DNA from: Paucidesulfovibrio gracilis DSM 16080 | GTDB taxonomy: Bacteria; Desulfobacterota; Desulfovibrionia; Desulfovibrionales; Desulfovibrionaceae | Length of the DNA: 64,000 nt | Assembly: GCF_900167125.1 (NCBI RefSeq) | Contig: NZ_FUYC01000012.1 | Span: 1-64,000 of the forward strand | Direction: 5' to 3' | Shown: one piece after another, positions 1 through 9,942 of the stretch | How positions within the stretch are numbered: the first letter of the stretch is position 1 | Layout of the letters: every line of letters begins with the position of its first letter | Program-made: the position numbers and the translations under genes | Notes under the pieces: model-generated | The model's input: only the letters and a program-made list of their open reading frames with translations | What the model was told of the DNA's origin: nothing | Databases searched by the model: none

Positions 1-680
1 CTCACGGTGCAAACAACGATTCCGAACACCAACGCCTTGATGAACCCGCCGGAAATGTCGCTCCACTCCAGCGACTGCTGCACGCGGTAGAAATAGACAC
101 CCTCATTGGCACCCAAGAGCAGTACGCCCGTGAGCCAGCCACCAAACAGGGCGATGAGATTGAAAAAACAGGTCAGGATGGGAAAACTGATGATGGACGC
201 CGCCATCTTGGGGCTGACCAGGTAGCTCATGGAATTGATGCCCATGATCTCCAGGGCGTCGATCTGCTCGGAAATGCGCATGACCCCGATTTCCGCGGTC
301 ATGGCGGATCCGGCCCGGCCCGTGACCATGATGGCCGTAAGCACGGGGGCCAGCTCGCGAACCATGGAGAGGGCCACGCCTGTTCCCAAAAATCCGTCCG
401 CCCCGAACAGGGACAGCGCGAAGTAGAGCTGCATGCCCATGACCATGCCCGTGAACAGGCCGATCAAGGCAATAACGGTAATGGATTTAACGCCGATGAA
501 GTAGACTTGGCGAACGATCTTGGGGAATTGCCCCAGGGAGGAAAAAATCAGGCGCATGGCATGCAGACAAAACAGGAACATGGCTCCCATCTCGTCCACA
601 ATCTTCAGGAAATGCCGTCCCAACAGCGTCAACGGCGTGAGCGCGTTGACCGCACCCTCGCCTGCGGCTCGTCCTTCCAT
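1..680 (-). CDS. mlaE: MlaE-type ABC transporter permease (3' part cut by window edge)
   Basis: Integral inner-membrane permease of the MlaE/YrbE family, which works with an MlaF-type ATPase and an MlaD-type substrate-binding protein in lipid transport across the envelope. The reading frame is open from the ATG at 680 to the window edge (226 codons). The family block is plain: VRELAPVLTAIMVTGRAG followed by SAMTAEIGVM and EQIDALEIMG at about residues 110-150, with long hydrophobic segments on either side. A strong Shine-Dalgarno (GGAGGGAGG) precedes the chosen ATG; an in-frame ATG five codons upstream is possible. The stop and any mlaF/mlaD partners lie outside the window, so the operon cannot be seen. 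Family assignment is secure; the exact substrate is not. Confidence 0.88.
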   Translation of the reverse strand, partial: MEGRAAGEGAVNALTPLTLLGRHFLKIVDEMGAMFLFCLHAMRLIFSSLGQFPKIVRQVYFIGVKSITVIALIGLFTGMVMGMQLYFALSLFGADGFLGTGVALSMVRELAPVLTAIMVTGRAGSAMTAEIGVMRISEQIDALEIMGINSMSYLVSPKMAASIISFPILTCFFNLIALFGGWLTGVLLLGANEGVYFYRVQQSLEWSDISGGFIKALVFGIVVCTV

Positions 681-902
681 GTTGCCTCCCTCCATGCCAA
701 CAGAAAAGCCGGACCGGCGCGTGTCCACGGCGATCCCGGCGTTGGGGAGTCCGCGCAAGGCGACTCCTCAAGCAATGGAATTTCTACATGACCAAACGGC
801 AAACAGCAAGATTTATTCCCTGTTCAGCTGAAATATCGGGGATATCACCATGGATCGGGAGTTTCCCCCATGCCGGGGGTCGCCTGCAAAACCAGCAGCG
901 GA

Positions 903-1532
903 TCAATCCGTTCGGCGTCTGCCGTTCTTTTTGGCCCACCATTGGCGATCCGGCCCTAAGAACCACCATTCCTTGTGGTCTGTTTCCACTATGGTTTTAG
1001 CCAGTTCCCGTCCCTGCTCGGTGCGCAGCCGTTCCAGGGCCGGAGGAATCCAATCCCCGGCGTAGCGGTTGCCGAGATCCAGTTGCTCCTTCAGATTGGC
1101 GATAAAGTCTATCTGATCCGCATCCTGAGCCAGACGCGATTCCAGCGTATCGGCAGCCTCCAGCTCCTCCCATAGCGGCAACACATCCTCTTCCAGGCCG
1201 GTGCCGCTCAGGGCATGGGCCAAAGCCTCGCCCGCGTCCGTTCCGTTGTAGAGCTTATTCACGTAGTTAAAGTCCCCGGTGCGGGCCTCATGCAGGTCAT
1301 GAAACAGGCACATCACGGCCACATGCCCGGCATCCGCCCCGGCACGCATGGCCAGCATCCAGCCGATCATGGCCGTGCGGAAGCTGTGCTCGGCCACGTT
1401 TTCCTGCCCGGTGCCAAGGAACTGATACCCGCTACGGGGCGTGCGACGCAGCATTCCGGCTTCAAAAACCAAATCGGCCAAACGGGTCAACCGATCCCGA
1501 CCATTCAAATTCTTCAACGGTTCATCCGACAT
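903..1532 (-). CDS. HD-domain hydrolase (YfbR/HDDC2-like)
   Basis: Predicted 209-residue metal-dependent phosphohydrolase of the HD superfamily, closest in layout to YfbR/HDDC2 5'-deoxynucleotidases. Metal-ligand motifs are visible in order: H49 in NVAEHSF, the HD pair at 78-79 in CLFHDLHEA with E82 following, and the distal Asp in AQDADQIDF near 137-139. The frame is open further upstream to a start inside the argJ 3' end, but the ATG at 1532 begins where homologous sequence seems to begin and has AAGGTGG about 10 bases before it, so I chose it. It follows argJ by about 40 bases on the same strand and may be co-transcribed. Nucleotidase activity is inferred from the family only. Confidence 0.8.
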   Translation of the reverse strand: MSDEPLKNLNGRDRLTRLADLVFEAGMLRRTPRSGYQFLGTGQENVAEHSFRTAMIGWMLAMRAGADAGHVAVMCLFHDLHEARTGDFNYVNKLYNGTDAGEALAHALSGTGLEEDVLPLWEELEAADTLESRLAQDADQIDFIANLKEQLDLGNRYAGDWIPPALERLRTEQGRELAKTIVETDHKEWWFLGPDRQWWAKKNGRRRTD

Positions 1533-1575
1533 GCGACCACGCCACCTTGTTGCCTGGTTTACGGCCCTGTTCGGC

Positions 1576-2760
1576 CTAACTGCGATAATCCGCATTGATG
1601 GAAACATATTCACGGGTCAGGTCCGAAGCCAACACCTCGAACGATCCGGTTCCCGCACCAAGATCAATGGCAATGGGAATGTCCGAGGCCTTCATGACCG
1701 GTTCGAGCAGCGCGTCCAGATCCCCGGATTCGGGTCGGCCCTGCGCAAAGACAAGCACGTCGCCGAACCGCAGGGTCAATTTTTCCGGCGGGAACACGGC
1801 GCCGCTCCGCCCGGCCGCACAGACCACGCGACCCCAGTTGGCATCCTGACCGAACAACGCGGTTTTGACCAGGGGCGACGTACCCACGGCGCGGGCCACC
1901 AGCTCGGCATCCGCATCGCTTGCCGCACCGGTCACGCAAATGCGCGCCACCTTGGTGCCGCCCTCGGCGTCTCGCACCAGTTCATACGCCAGGGCATGCA
2001 GCACGTCGCGCACGGCCTGGGCCAGAATCTCCCGGTCCGCGGCCGAATCCGCGTTCACGCCGGACGCGCCGTTGGCCAGGGCCAGGGACGTGTCATTGGT
2101 GCTGGTGTCGCCGTCCACGATCACCCGGTTGAAGGACCGATCCGCCTCGCGGGAAAGCACCCCGCTCCACCAGGCCGCATCCACCTGGGCATCGCAAACC
2201 AGAAACGACAGCATGGTGGCCATGTTTGGACCAATCATGCCCGCCCCCTTGGCCATGCCCAGCAGCCGAACCCGGCCCCCGGAAAGCTCCACGACCCTGG
2301 AAGCCACCTTGTGCCGGGTATCCGTGGTCATCATGGCCTGGGCCACGTCCTCGGGACCAGCCTGCCCCAATGACTCCTGCAACGCAGGCAAAGCCGCGCG
2401 CCACAACTCCAGTTTAAGCCGTGGGCCGATCACGCCTGTGGACGCGGGCAAGACATCCCGCGCCGGCACACCGGCCAAATCGCCCACCATGCCGCGCACG
2501 GTCTCGCAGTCGCGGACGCCCTGCTCTCCGGTACACGCATTGGCCTGGCCGGAATTGACCACAATGGCCCGGACCGTTGCGGACGAAGCCAGAGCATTCC
2601 GACACACGCGCACCGGAGCGGCCTGAAACAAATTGGTCGTGAACACACCGGCGCACACCGCAGGCGGCCCGCTCACGATCAACCCCAGATCCAGGCGGTC
2701 CTTTTTCTTAAATCCGGCAGCGGCCACAGCATATGTATATCCTTTGGGCAACTCGTGCAT
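1576..2760 (-). CDS. argJ: Glutamate N-acetyltransferase / amino-acid N-acetyltransferase
   Basis: ArgJ transfers acetyl from N-acetylornithine to glutamate in the cyclic arginine pathway; some members also use acetyl-CoA (bifunctional). The 394-residue length is normal. The autoproteolysis site is clear: NMATMLSFL with the nucleophile Thr at about residue 182, which splits the precursor into alpha and beta chains. The oxyanion-hole region STGVIG lies at 107-112 and the substrate region DGDTSTNDT is present in the beta chain. AAGGAG sits six bases before the ATG. No other arginine genes are nearby. Whether this enzyme is mono- or bifunctional cannot be told from sequence alone. Confidence 0.95.
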   Translation of the reverse strand: MHELPKGYTYAVAAAGFKKKDRLDLGLIVSGPPAVCAGVFTTNLFQAAPVRVCRNALASSATVRAIVVNSGQANACTGEQGVRDCETVRGMVGDLAGVPARDVLPASTGVIGPRLKLELWRAALPALQESLGQAGPEDVAQAMMTTDTRHKVASRVVELSGGRVRLLGMAKGAGMIGPNMATMLSFLVCDAQVDAAWWSGVLSREADRSFNRVIVDGDTSTNDTSLALANGASGVNADSAADREILAQAVRDVLHALAYELVRDAEGGTKVARICVTGAASDADAELVARAVGTSPLVKTALFGQDANWGRVVCAAGRSGAVFPPEKLTLRFGDVLVFAQGRPESGDLDALLEPVMKASDIPIAIDLGAGTGSFEVLASDLTREYVSINADYRS

Positions 2761-2955
2761 GATCGACTCCTTGCAAAGAATGCGGACAAGCGGACTTGGT
2801 CTTACCCGTTTCCGAACCGGTTTTCAAAACCCATTTCCAGTGAAGCGAACTTTTGGGGGGGAGCGGTCCAGATAACGATTCCGGGCAACAGGCTTTTCCG
2901 TTGCTTTTCCGGACCGCTTCCCGGGTTCCTGACAGCGAATCGCGGTAGTTCGCCC

Positions 2956-2986
2956 AAAAAGAGAGGCGGAGGATCACTCCCCCGCC
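2956..2986 (-). terminator. Intrinsic terminator of the outer-membrane protein gene
   Basis: On the minus strand a 9-bp GC-rich stem (one G-U pair) with a GTGA tetraloop occupies 2986-2965 and is followed by TCTCTTTTT. It lies about 30 bases after the stop of the barrel protein gene and is well placed to end its transcript before argJ. Confidence 0.75.
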
Positions 2987-3016
2987 CCATGGCAATCATT
3001 GTTTCAGGCAATGCCG

Positions 3017-3682
3017 CTAAAAATTATAGCGCACGCCCAGCAGGAATTCGTTGGAGGTGCCGTCGCCGCGAATGTGGGAGCCGTTCAGCACCTTGACCTT
3101 GCCCTGACCGAAGTCCACATAGCGGTAACCCGCTTCCATGGTCCAGTTCTTGTTGAAGTCGTAGGCGCAGCCCAGGCCGAGGTTCCAGGCGAAGTTGTAC
3201 TCGGTGTCCTCTTCGCCCTCGTTAAAGGCCGCACCGCCGATGGTGCCGTTGCCGGACCATTCCGTTTCCACCCGGGCCAAGCCGAGTCCGAAGCCCACAA
3301 ACGGGGTAAAGTCCGTGTCCGTGTCGATGTCGTAGTACATATTGGCAAACAAGGTCTGCACGTTGCTTTCAACATCCACGTCCACGTTGTCGCCACCGCC
3401 GGTTTCGCTCCAGCCGTACTCGAAATCGCTACGGTACATGTACTCCAGTTCCGCGCGCAACGGCACGCCAAGGTCGTCTTCCAGGCTCCGGCCCAGCACC
3501 AGCCCGGCTCCAAACACGACGTCGTCCTCATCGTGGTAGAGTTCCGTATCGCTGACATGGATATCACTGTAATCCATGAGCATCCCCCCACCGCGCACAC
3601 CAACGTAATTCGGACCGGAGGCTACGGCCATGGAGGACATGGCCAAAATCAGCATCATCGTTAGAACAAGAATCTTCTTCAT
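3017..3682 (-). CDS. Outer-membrane beta-barrel protein (opacity/OmpW-like)
   Basis: A 221-residue secreted protein expected to form a small outer-membrane beta-barrel. It has a classical signal peptide (MKK, a hydrophobic run, cleavage near AVASG about residue 22), alternating short amphipathic strands rich in Tyr/Gly/Asp such as YVGVRGGGM and FTPFVGFGLGLA, and a C-terminal strand ending LLGVRYNF with terminal Phe, the usual BAM recognition signature. AGGAG lies eight bases before the ATG. It has its own terminator downstream and stands between secA and argJ as a single transcription unit. Ligand or function is not evident; the family includes opacity-type porins and adhesins. Confidence 0.83.
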   Translation of the reverse strand: MKKILVLTMMLILAMSSMAVASGPNYVGVRGGGMLMDYSDIHVSDTELYHDEDDVVFGAGLVLGRSLEDDLGVPLRAELEYMYRSDFEYGWSETGGGDNVDVDVESNVQTLFANMYYDIDTDTDFTPFVGFGLGLARVETEWSGNGTIGGAAFNEGEEDTEYNFAWNLGLGCAYDFNKNWTMEAGYRYVDFGQGKVKVLNGSHIRGDGTSNEFLLGVRYNF

Positions 3683-3951
3683 TATGGGTACTCCTGGAAT
3701 TTTTTTCCTGGGTACCCCTTCAATACTTTTGCGGTCAATTCATAAACAATGTTAATAGGAAGACGAGCCAGTTTTCATCCTTTTTTCTTAGGAATCCCCA
3801 CCGCTGGCCACGAATAATCCCAATTTCCGAATCCGAGGGGGGACACGACAGGGACCATGGGTTCCCTACTCCCCAGCATGCTGTGGGCGTTATCCAGGGA
3901 CGCAGGTCCGCAAAACGCCACGGCTATCCGGCGGGAGTCCGCCTGGAATCC

Positions 3952-6510
3952 CTATTTCCCGCAGCACTTCTTGTATTTCTTCCCGGAACCGCAGGGGCAG
4001 GGATCATTACGGCCCACCTTGGCTTCCTTGACCACGGGCTGCTTGCCCTTTTTCTCGGGCGCCTGATCCCCGGCTCCGACGTAGTTGAGCTTTTCCCGGT
4101 CCTCGTGCTGGAATTCCTCTTCGCTCACTTCGTCGCGGATGCGCACATGGGTCAGGGAGCGGATGGCATTCTCGCGCAATACAAACAGCATTTCCTGGAA
4201 CAGGGCGAATCCCTCGCGCTTGTATTCCTGCTTGGGATCCTTCTGCCCGTAGCCGCGCAGACCGATGCCGTCGCGCAGGTGGTCCATGTTCAGAAGGTGT
4301 TCCTTCCAATTGCGGTCCAGCGCCTCCAGCACGAAATAGCGCATGATTTCCTGGTAGGCCTGCTTTGCCATACCCTCCAGGGTTTCAAAGACCTGCTTGA
4401 CCCATCGATCCGCTGTTTCGCGGTCGGGCAACTCGTTCTGGAAGGATTCGAAGCGGTCGAAGTTGAACACTTCTTCCATGCGCTTGCGGGCTTCGGTCTC
4501 GGCTTCGTCATCGCCGCGCTTCTTGCCTTCCTCCAGTCCGGCGTAGATGTCGTCCAGGAGTTCGGCGCAGAAGTCGGCCACGATCTCGTCCATGGTCTCG
4601 GCGGTCATGATCTCCCGGCGCTGGGAATAGATGACCTCGCGCTGCTGGTTCATGACGTTGTCAAAGTCCAGCAACTGCTTGCGGATTTCAAAGTTGTGGT
4701 TTTCCACGCGGCGCTGGGAATTTTCAATGGCCTTGGAAACCATTTTATTTTCGATTGGCTCGCCTTCGGGCATGCCGATGCGTTCCATGATGCCGGAAAT
4801 GCGGTCGGACCCGAACAGACGCATGAGATCGTCGTCCATGGCCAGGTAGAAGCGGGAGGAGCCGGGGTCGCCCTGTCGGCCGGAACGGCCGCGCAACTGG
4901 TTATCGATGCGGCGGGACTCGTGGCGCTCCGTGCCGATGATATGCAGGCCGCCCAATTCCTTGACGCCTTCACCCAACTTGATGTCCGTACCACGCCCGG
5001 CCATGTTGGTGGCGATGGTCACATGCCCGGCAAAACCGGCCTCGGCCACGATCTCGGCTTCTTTATCGTGTTGTTTGGCGTTGAGCACGTCATGCGGGAC
5101 GCGGCGTTTTTTCAACAGCTTTGAGAGCAGTTCGGATTTTTCAATGGAGACCGTACCCACAAGGCAAGGCTGTCCCTTCTGATGCTTTTCCGCAATCTCT
5201 TCCACAATGGCGTCGTACTTTTCTTCCTGCGTACGGAAGATCAGGTCCGGGTGGTCCTTGCGGACCATGTCCCGATGCGTGGGGATGACCACCACGTTCA
5301 GTTCGTAGATTTCGTTGAATTCCACGGACTCGGTGTCCGCGGTGCCGGTCATGCCCGACAGCTTGTCATACATACGGAAATAGTTCTGGAAGGTAATGGA
5401 GGCGAGGGTCTGGTTCTCGCTTTCCACCTTGACATGCTCCTTGGCTTCCAACGCCTGGTGCAATCCATCGGAAAACCGGCGGCCCGGCATGAGGCGGCCC
5501 GTGAACTCATCAACGATGACCACCTGCCCTTCATTGACCACATAATCCACGTCGCGCTTGAAAATGTGATGGGCCTTGAGCGCCTGGAGCACATGGTGCT
5601 GGGCCGTGATATTCTGGGGATCAAAAAGGTTGTCGATGCCGAGCAGCTCTTCCACCTTTTCCACGCCCGGGTCCGTGAGGGTCACGGTGCGGCCCTTTTC
5701 GTCGATCTCGAAATCGCCGCGAGGCTCGGGCTTTTGCCCGTCCTTTTCCATGGCGATTTCCTCGTCGGTCTTGTTCCAGCGCTTGAGCCGGGGAATGATC
5801 TGGTCGATCTGGCCATAGAGCCGGGTGGACTGCTGCACCGCGCCGGAAATGATCAACGGGGTCCGGGCTTCGTCAATGAGGATGGAGTCCACCTCGTCAA
5901 CGATGGCGAAGTTGAGTTCGCGCTGCACGAGCTGCTCTTTGTAGAACTTCATGTTGTCGCGCAGGTAGTCGAACCCGAATTCGTTGTTGGTGCCGTAGGT
6001 AATGTCCGCGCCGTAGGCCTGCTGGCGTTCCTCGTCCGTGAGGCCGTGCACGATGACGCCCACGCTCAGGCCCAGGAAATTGTACAACTGCCCCATCCAC
6101 TCCGCATCGCGGCTGGCCAGATAGTCGTTCACCGTGACCACGTGCACGCCCTTGCCGGACAGGGCGTTGAGCACCACGGGCAGCGTGGCCACCAGGGTCT
6201 TGCCCTCACCGGTACGCATCTCCGCGATGTTGCCTTCGTGCAGGGCCATGCCGCCAATGAGCTGCACGTCAAAGTGCCGCATTTCCAGGGAGCGGACACC
6301 CGCCTCCCGCACCAGGGCAAAGCATTCGGGTAAAAGATCGTCCAGGCTGCGACCGTTTTGCACTTCCTCGCGCCAGGAAGCCACCTGCGCGCGCATGGCG
6401 TCGTCGGAAAGCGCCTGCATCCGCTCTTCCAGGTCGTTGATGCGCTTGACCATGGGGCGGCATTTTTTAAGGTAGCGGTCGTTTTTGGAGCCGAAAATTT
6501 TCTTGAACAT
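3952..6510 (-). CDS. secA: Preprotein translocase ATPase SecA
   Basis: Motor ATPase that drives unfolded preproteins through SecYEG. The 852-residue protein is a normal length. It shows the DEAD motor Walker A ([11 protein letters not shown], about residue 100), Walker B/DEAD-like [13 protein letters not shown], the second motor domain with [11 protein letters not shown] and [13 protein letters not shown], and a C-terminal SecB/zinc tail [16 protein letters not shown]. The ATG at 6510 was chosen over one four codons upstream because GGAG lies seven bases before it and [12 protein letters not shown] is the typical SecA start. It follows the FeS oxidase gene by 20 bases on the same strand, so it may be read from that upstream unit as well as from its own promoter. 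A GC hairpin at 3927-3947 with only a short T-run may end it. Confidence 0.98.
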   Translation of the reverse strand: MFKKIFGSKNDRYLKKCRPMVKRINDLEERMQALSDDAMRAQVASWREEVQNGRSLDDLLPECFALVREAGVRSLEMRHFDVQLIGGMALHEGNIAEMRTGEGKTLVATLPVVLNALSGKGVHVVTVNDYLASRDAEWMGQLYNFLGLSVGVIVHGLTDEERQQAYGADITYGTNNEFGFDYLRDNMKFYKEQLVQRELNFAIVDEVDSILIDEARTPLIISGAVQQSTRLYGQIDQIIPRLKRWNKTDEEIAMEKDGQKPEPRGDFEIDEKGRTVTLTDPGVEKVEELLGIDNLFDPQNITAQHHVLQALKAHHIFKRDVDYVVNEGQVVIVDEFTGRLMPGRRFSDGLHQALEAKEHVKVESENQTLASITFQNYFRMYDKLSGMTGTADTESVEFNEIYELNVVVIPTHRDMVRKDHPDLIFRTQEEKYDAIVEEIAEKHQKGQPCLVGTVSIEKSELLSKLLKKRRVPHDVLNAKQHDKEAEIVAEAGFAGHVTIATNMAGRGTDIKLGEGVKELGGLHIIGTERHESRRIDNQLRGRSGRQGDPGSSRFYLAMDDDLMRLFGSDRISGIMERIGMPEGEPIENKMVSKAIENSQRRVENHNFEIRKQLLDFDNVMNQQREVIYSQRREIMTAETMDEIVADFCAELLDDIYAGLEEGKKRGDDEAETEARKRMEEVFNFDRFESFQNELPDRETADRWVKQVFETLEGMAKQAYQEIMRYFVLEALDRNWKEHLLNMDHLRDGIGLRGYGQKDPKQEYKREGFALFQEMLFVLRENAIRSLTHVRIRDEVSEEEFQHEDREKLNYVGAGDQAPEKKGKQPVVKEAKVGRNDPCPCGSGKKYKKCCGK

Positions 6511-6530
6511 GCGTTTCTCCAATTTGTCCC

Positions 6531-7787
6531 TTAGGGAAGTGGCTGGGAAATACTATCGAGCCAATGGCCCGTAATGGTCGTTTTGGGGGCCGAGGCCGCC
6601 AGTTGCAGCGCGCAGGCCGTACACCCCGTAAGCACCTGGGGCAAACCGTCCAGATCCAGAACGCGTTGCCGGGCGACCTTGTCAGCCGACTCGGGATCGG
6701 CCAGCCGCAGGGGTCCGCCGAACCCGCAACAGCGGTCCGGCAACGCCCGGAACCGCCCGCCCAGCACGGCGCGCAACAACGCCGCGTCATGATCCGTTCC
6801 CCGCGTATGACAGGGACGGTGGTATCCCACACTTTGGGGTGCGTCATCCGATACCATAAAGCGAACCGATTTCAAAAGCCGGGACAGGGGCGCCACCCGC
6901 CTGCGCCACAGCGCAACTTCGGCCGGACCATGAAACAACTCCGGCTCATCCGCATAGGCACGCAGGCCATGCAGACAGGACGCGCAATAGGTGAGCACCA
7001 AGCCGCGCCCACCGGCCCGCCAGATTTCCAGGTTGCGTTCCCTGGCGGCGCGCTGCTCGGCAAACAACCCCGCCGTGCCGAGCGTGGAGCCGCAACAGGC
7101 AAAGTCCGCATGGATCCGTTGCAGGCCCATGGCCGCCAGAAGCGCCCGGGCCGTGTCGTCCCACTCGGGCCGCAGGTGCCGGCCGGCGCACCCGGAAAAC
7201 AGCAGCACCCCGCTGGTCAACGCATCCGCGGCAACCGCGGTAGGCCCGCCTTCCGGCACGGCCATGTCCAGCCCGGACCGGACCATGACGTCCTGCGGTT
7301 CCGGAACGTCCCGCAAGGACAAATAGGCACGCATGGGCGATCGGTCCAGACCACAAAGGGATTTTACCATCAATCCGAGCCGCCCCGGTTCGGGCTTTTG
7401 GGCCAGGAGGCGCAGGGGCGAACGGTCCAGACTTCCGGCAGTGCGCCGGGCCAGGGGCCAGAGCGTTTCCGCACGCTGAATCCATTGTTTCCAGAGCCAT
7501 TCCCGCCAGCCCGGATGCTCGGCGCGTAGCCGGGCCACGGTCTCGGCCGGACGCAGTCCCTGGGCGCAGACTTCAGCACACCGCTCGCAGCCCAGACAAA
7601 GCGAGGCCAGCCGCGCCGCAGCCACGCCGTTCAACGCATCGGGTCGCTGCCGGAGCATGCTTGCCAACAGTGCTTTGGAGCGCGGAGCCAGCTCCTCGCG
7701 GCCCGTGGCTGCCACCAACGGGCAAACCGAAAGACATTTGCCGCAAAGGATGCACTCTGGTCCGCGTTCCTCCTTGTGCCGGCTCAT
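6531..7787 (-). CDS. Iron-sulfur subunit of a glycolate/lactate-type oxidase (GlcF-like)
   Basis: A 418-residue electron-transfer subunit that accepts electrons from the FAD subunit encoded just upstream. The N-terminus carries two [4Fe-4S] ferredoxin motifs ([12 protein letters not shown] and [14 protein letters not shown], about residues 12-75). The C-terminal half has two cysteine-rich CCG domains: [10 protein letters not shown] with a downstream CASCLHG, and [10 protein letters not shown] with CTACALQL. The ATG at 7787 overlaps the stop of the FAD gene as ATGA; the ATG two codons earlier has no room for a ribosome site. Tight coupling means the two subunits are made together. D-lactate and glycolate are the likely substrates from family and physiology; sequence does not decide. 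Confidence 0.88.
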   Translation of the reverse strand: MSRHKEERGPECILCGKCLSVCPLVAATGREELAPRSKALLASMLRQRPDALNGVAAARLASLCLGCERCAEVCAQGLRPAETVARLRAEHPGWREWLWKQWIQRAETLWPLARRTAGSLDRSPLRLLAQKPEPGRLGLMVKSLCGLDRSPMRAYLSLRDVPEPQDVMVRSGLDMAVPEGGPTAVAADALTSGVLLFSGCAGRHLRPEWDDTARALLAAMGLQRIHADFACCGSTLGTAGLFAEQRAARERNLEIWRAGGRGLVLTYCASCLHGLRAYADEPELFHGPAEVALWRRRVAPLSRLLKSVRFMVSDDAPQSVGYHRPCHTRGTDHDAALLRAVLGGRFRALPDRCCGFGGPLRLADPESADKVARQRVLDLDGLPQVLTGCTACALQLAASAPKTTITGHWLDSISQPLP

Positions 7788-9196
7788 TCCCATTCCTTGC
7801 CCGGATTCATGATCCCGTGCGGATCAAAAACATCCTTCATGCGGCGCATCACGTCCTGTTCCGCTGGCCCGAGCTGACGGGACATCCATGCCCGTTTGGA
7901 CAGGCCGATACCGTGCTCGCCCGTGAGGGTGCCGCCCAGGGAAAGCACCAGATCGAACAACGCGGACTTGGCCTGTTGCGCGGCTTCAGCCTGCCCCTTG
8001 GAACGGTCGTATAAGATATTGGCGTGCAGATTGCCGTCCCCGAGATGGCCAAAGCAGGCGGTACGCAGGCCCAGGCGTTCCCCAATGGCATGCAGCCCCT
8101 GCACGGCTTCGAGCACGCGCCCCCGGGGGACGGCCACGTCTTCCCCGCTCTTGTCCGGCGCCAGATGAAACAGGCTCGGGCTGATGGAGCGGCGCACCTC
8201 CCACAGACCTTCCTCGTCCACACCGGACGCCCGCTCCAGAAAAAGCGGTCCCTGCCCCGCAGAACCGCGCAGGGCCGTTTCCAGGGTGCGGCCTTCCGTT
8301 TCCACGGCCACGCCCGACCCGTCCAGGCGAAACAGCAACGCAGCACCGGCCCTGTTCAACCAGTCGTGATCCCCTGGCTTCTCGGCATATTCCACGGCCA
8401 AAGCCTCCAGGGTCACGCGGTCCATAAACTCCAACGCGGACGGCAAGAGTCCGGCGCGAAACACCTGGGCCGCAGCCTGGAGCGCCTCGGAAAAATCACG
8501 AAATCCCGCCAACACGGAAACCGAAGCCTCGGGCTTGGGCAGGAGTTTGAGGGTCAGTTCGGAAAACAGGGCCAGGGTTCCGGCAGAACCGGCCAGCAAC
8601 CGGGTCAGGTCCAATCCGGCCACATCCTTATGACAACGCGAACCCAGGGCAAGCACCTCGCCCCCGGGCAACACCGCCCGCATGCCCAGGACATGGTCCC
8701 GGGTCACGCCGTATTTCAGGGCGCGCATGCCTCCGGCGCAGGTGGCCACGTTGCCGCCCAGGGTGGAAATATTCACGGAAGCGGGATCCGGCGGATAAAA
8801 CAGCCCCCGGGCCTCCAGCCCGCGCTGAAACGCCCCGGTAACCACGCCCGGCTGGACCACGGCCACAAAATCCTGCTCATCCACGTCCAGAACGCGGTCC
8901 ATGCGCAGGAACGAAACCACTACCCCGCCCCGAACCGGAACGGTCTGGCCCACCTTGTTGGTGGCCCGGGCGCGGGCATAGACGGGAATCCGCTCCAAAT
9001 GCGCCCAGCGCAGCAAGTCCTGAATCTGCTCCTCCTGCTCCGGACGCACCACGGCTCCGGGCAAGGCCTGCTCCTGTCCGGCATCCCCGCTGAACCCCAC
9101 CAGTTCTTCCGGAGCGAACAACGCGCCGTCTCCGGGAAACAATCCGCGTAAAAACCGCCTTCCGGACGCGGTGAGGCTGGGAAAAAGAGTCTGCAT
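7784..9196 (-). CDS. FAD-linked glycolate/D-lactate dehydrogenase subunit (GlcD-like)
   Basis: A 470-residue flavoprotein of the VAO/PCMH family that oxidises a 2-hydroxy acid and passes electrons to the adjacent FeS subunit. The FAD-binding domain is visible: PGAVVRPEQEEQIQDLL, the PPDPAS block, STLGGNVATCAGGMRALKYG and the C-terminal GHLGDGNLHANIL and LTGEHGIGLSKR motifs typical of GlcD/LDH-D. GAGGA precedes the ATG. The 248 bases between this gene and smpB hold no further gene I can support, but could carry its promoter. Substrate choice between glycolate and D-lactate is open; lactate oxidation would fit a Desulfovibrio-like host. Confidence 0.9.
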   Translation of the reverse strand: MQTLFPSLTASGRRFLRGLFPGDGALFAPEELVGFSGDAGQEQALPGAVVRPEQEEQIQDLLRWAHLERIPVYARARATNKVGQTVPVRGGVVVSFLRMDRVLDVDEQDFVAVVQPGVVTGAFQRGLEARGLFYPPDPASVNISTLGGNVATCAGGMRALKYGVTRDHVLGMRAVLPGGEVLALGSRCHKDVAGLDLTRLLAGSAGTLALFSELTLKLLPKPEASVSVLAGFRDFSEALQAAAQVFRAGLLPSALEFMDRVTLEALAVEYAEKPGDHDWLNRAGAALLFRLDGSGVAVETEGRTLETALRGSAGQGPLFLERASGVDEEGLWEVRRSISPSLFHLAPDKSGEDVAVPRGRVLEAVQGLHAIGERLGLRTACFGHLGDGNLHANILYDRSKGQAEAAQQAKSALFDLVLSLGGTLTGEHGIGLSKRAWMSRQLGPAEQDVMRRMKDVFDPHGIMNPGKEWE

Positions 9197-9444
9197 GGCG
9201 GCTGTCCTCGGCGTTGGCCTGCCTGGTGTCGGCCCGCTCCTGTGTTGTGCTTGGGCAACGGGCGCGATGCTTGGGGCAAATCCGGCGAATCATCCGGTCG
9301 AAACGAAAACAACGGTCCGCAAGCCTGCGGCAACAGCCCAGACCGGACCCCGCGACCCCGCCTGTGCGATCGCCCCGGCACAGTATTTCCGGGCGGTGGA
9401 TTGGTCCGGTGCGCACCGGGGAAGAATCCCCGTCCGCCTCCGGC

Positions 9445-9930
9445 CTACTTGTACGCGGCCAATTGCCGGGCCGTGTCCCTGGCCATGTCCCGATCCTTGA
9501 TGTCCTGACGGCGGTCGTGCACGTTTTTGCCCCGGCCCAGGGCGATTTCCAGTTTGACGCGGCCCTGCTTGAAATACAGGGCCACAGGCACCACAGTGAG
9601 ACCCTTTTGATCCACCCGGGCCTGAAGACGCTGGATTTCGTATTTGTGCAGCAGCAATTTGCGCGGCCGCTCGGGATCATGCTGATCAAACGCGCCGGTA
9701 TGGTCCCAGGGCGCGATATGCACCCCCACGAGCCAGGCCTCACCGTCCTTGAGTCGCACGTAGCCGTCCTTGAAGGACACACGTCCCTCGCGCAGGGACT
9801 TCACTTCCGTGCCCACCAGGGAAAGCCCGGCTTCCAGGGTTTCCATAAACTCATACAGGCGCCGGGCCTGCTTGTTCACGCCGATGGTCTTGCGGCCGCC
9901 GGGTGCGGATGTCTTTTTTTTCTTGCCCAT
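9445..9930 (-). CDS. smpB: SsrA-binding protein SmpB
   Basis: SmpB binds tmRNA and brings it to stalled ribosomes for trans-translation. The 161-residue protein has the full fold: [41 protein letters not shown] and the basic C-terminal tail [24 protein letters not shown]. It starts 12 bases after ptsI with no clear Shine-Dalgarno, so it probably depends on translational coupling or read-through from ptsI. No tmRNA gene was found beside it. Confidence 0.96.
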   Translation of the reverse strand: MGKKKKTSAPGGRKTIGVNKQARRLYEFMETLEAGLSLVGTEVKSLREGRVSFKDGYVRLKDGEAWLVGVHIAPWDHTGAFDQHDPERPRKLLLHKYEIQRLQARVDQKGLTVVPVALYFKQGRVKLEIALGRGKNVHDRRQDIKDRDMARDTARQLAAYK

Positions 9931-9942
9931 GGGATTTGCACG

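Noticed and set aside
2845-2961. Nested inverted repeats (AGCGGTCC/GGACCGCT and GCGAAC/GTTCGC) upstream of argJ
   Set aside because: Arms are only 6-8 bp with loops of 40-100 bases and partly overlapping pairings, so a regulatory fold cannot be supported by eye.
9197-9444. Possible tmRNA (ssrA) or riboswitch between smpB and the FAD oxidase gene
   Set aside because: I found no tRNA-like ends, no tag-peptide frame and no known aptamer core; the stretch is also short for tmRNA.
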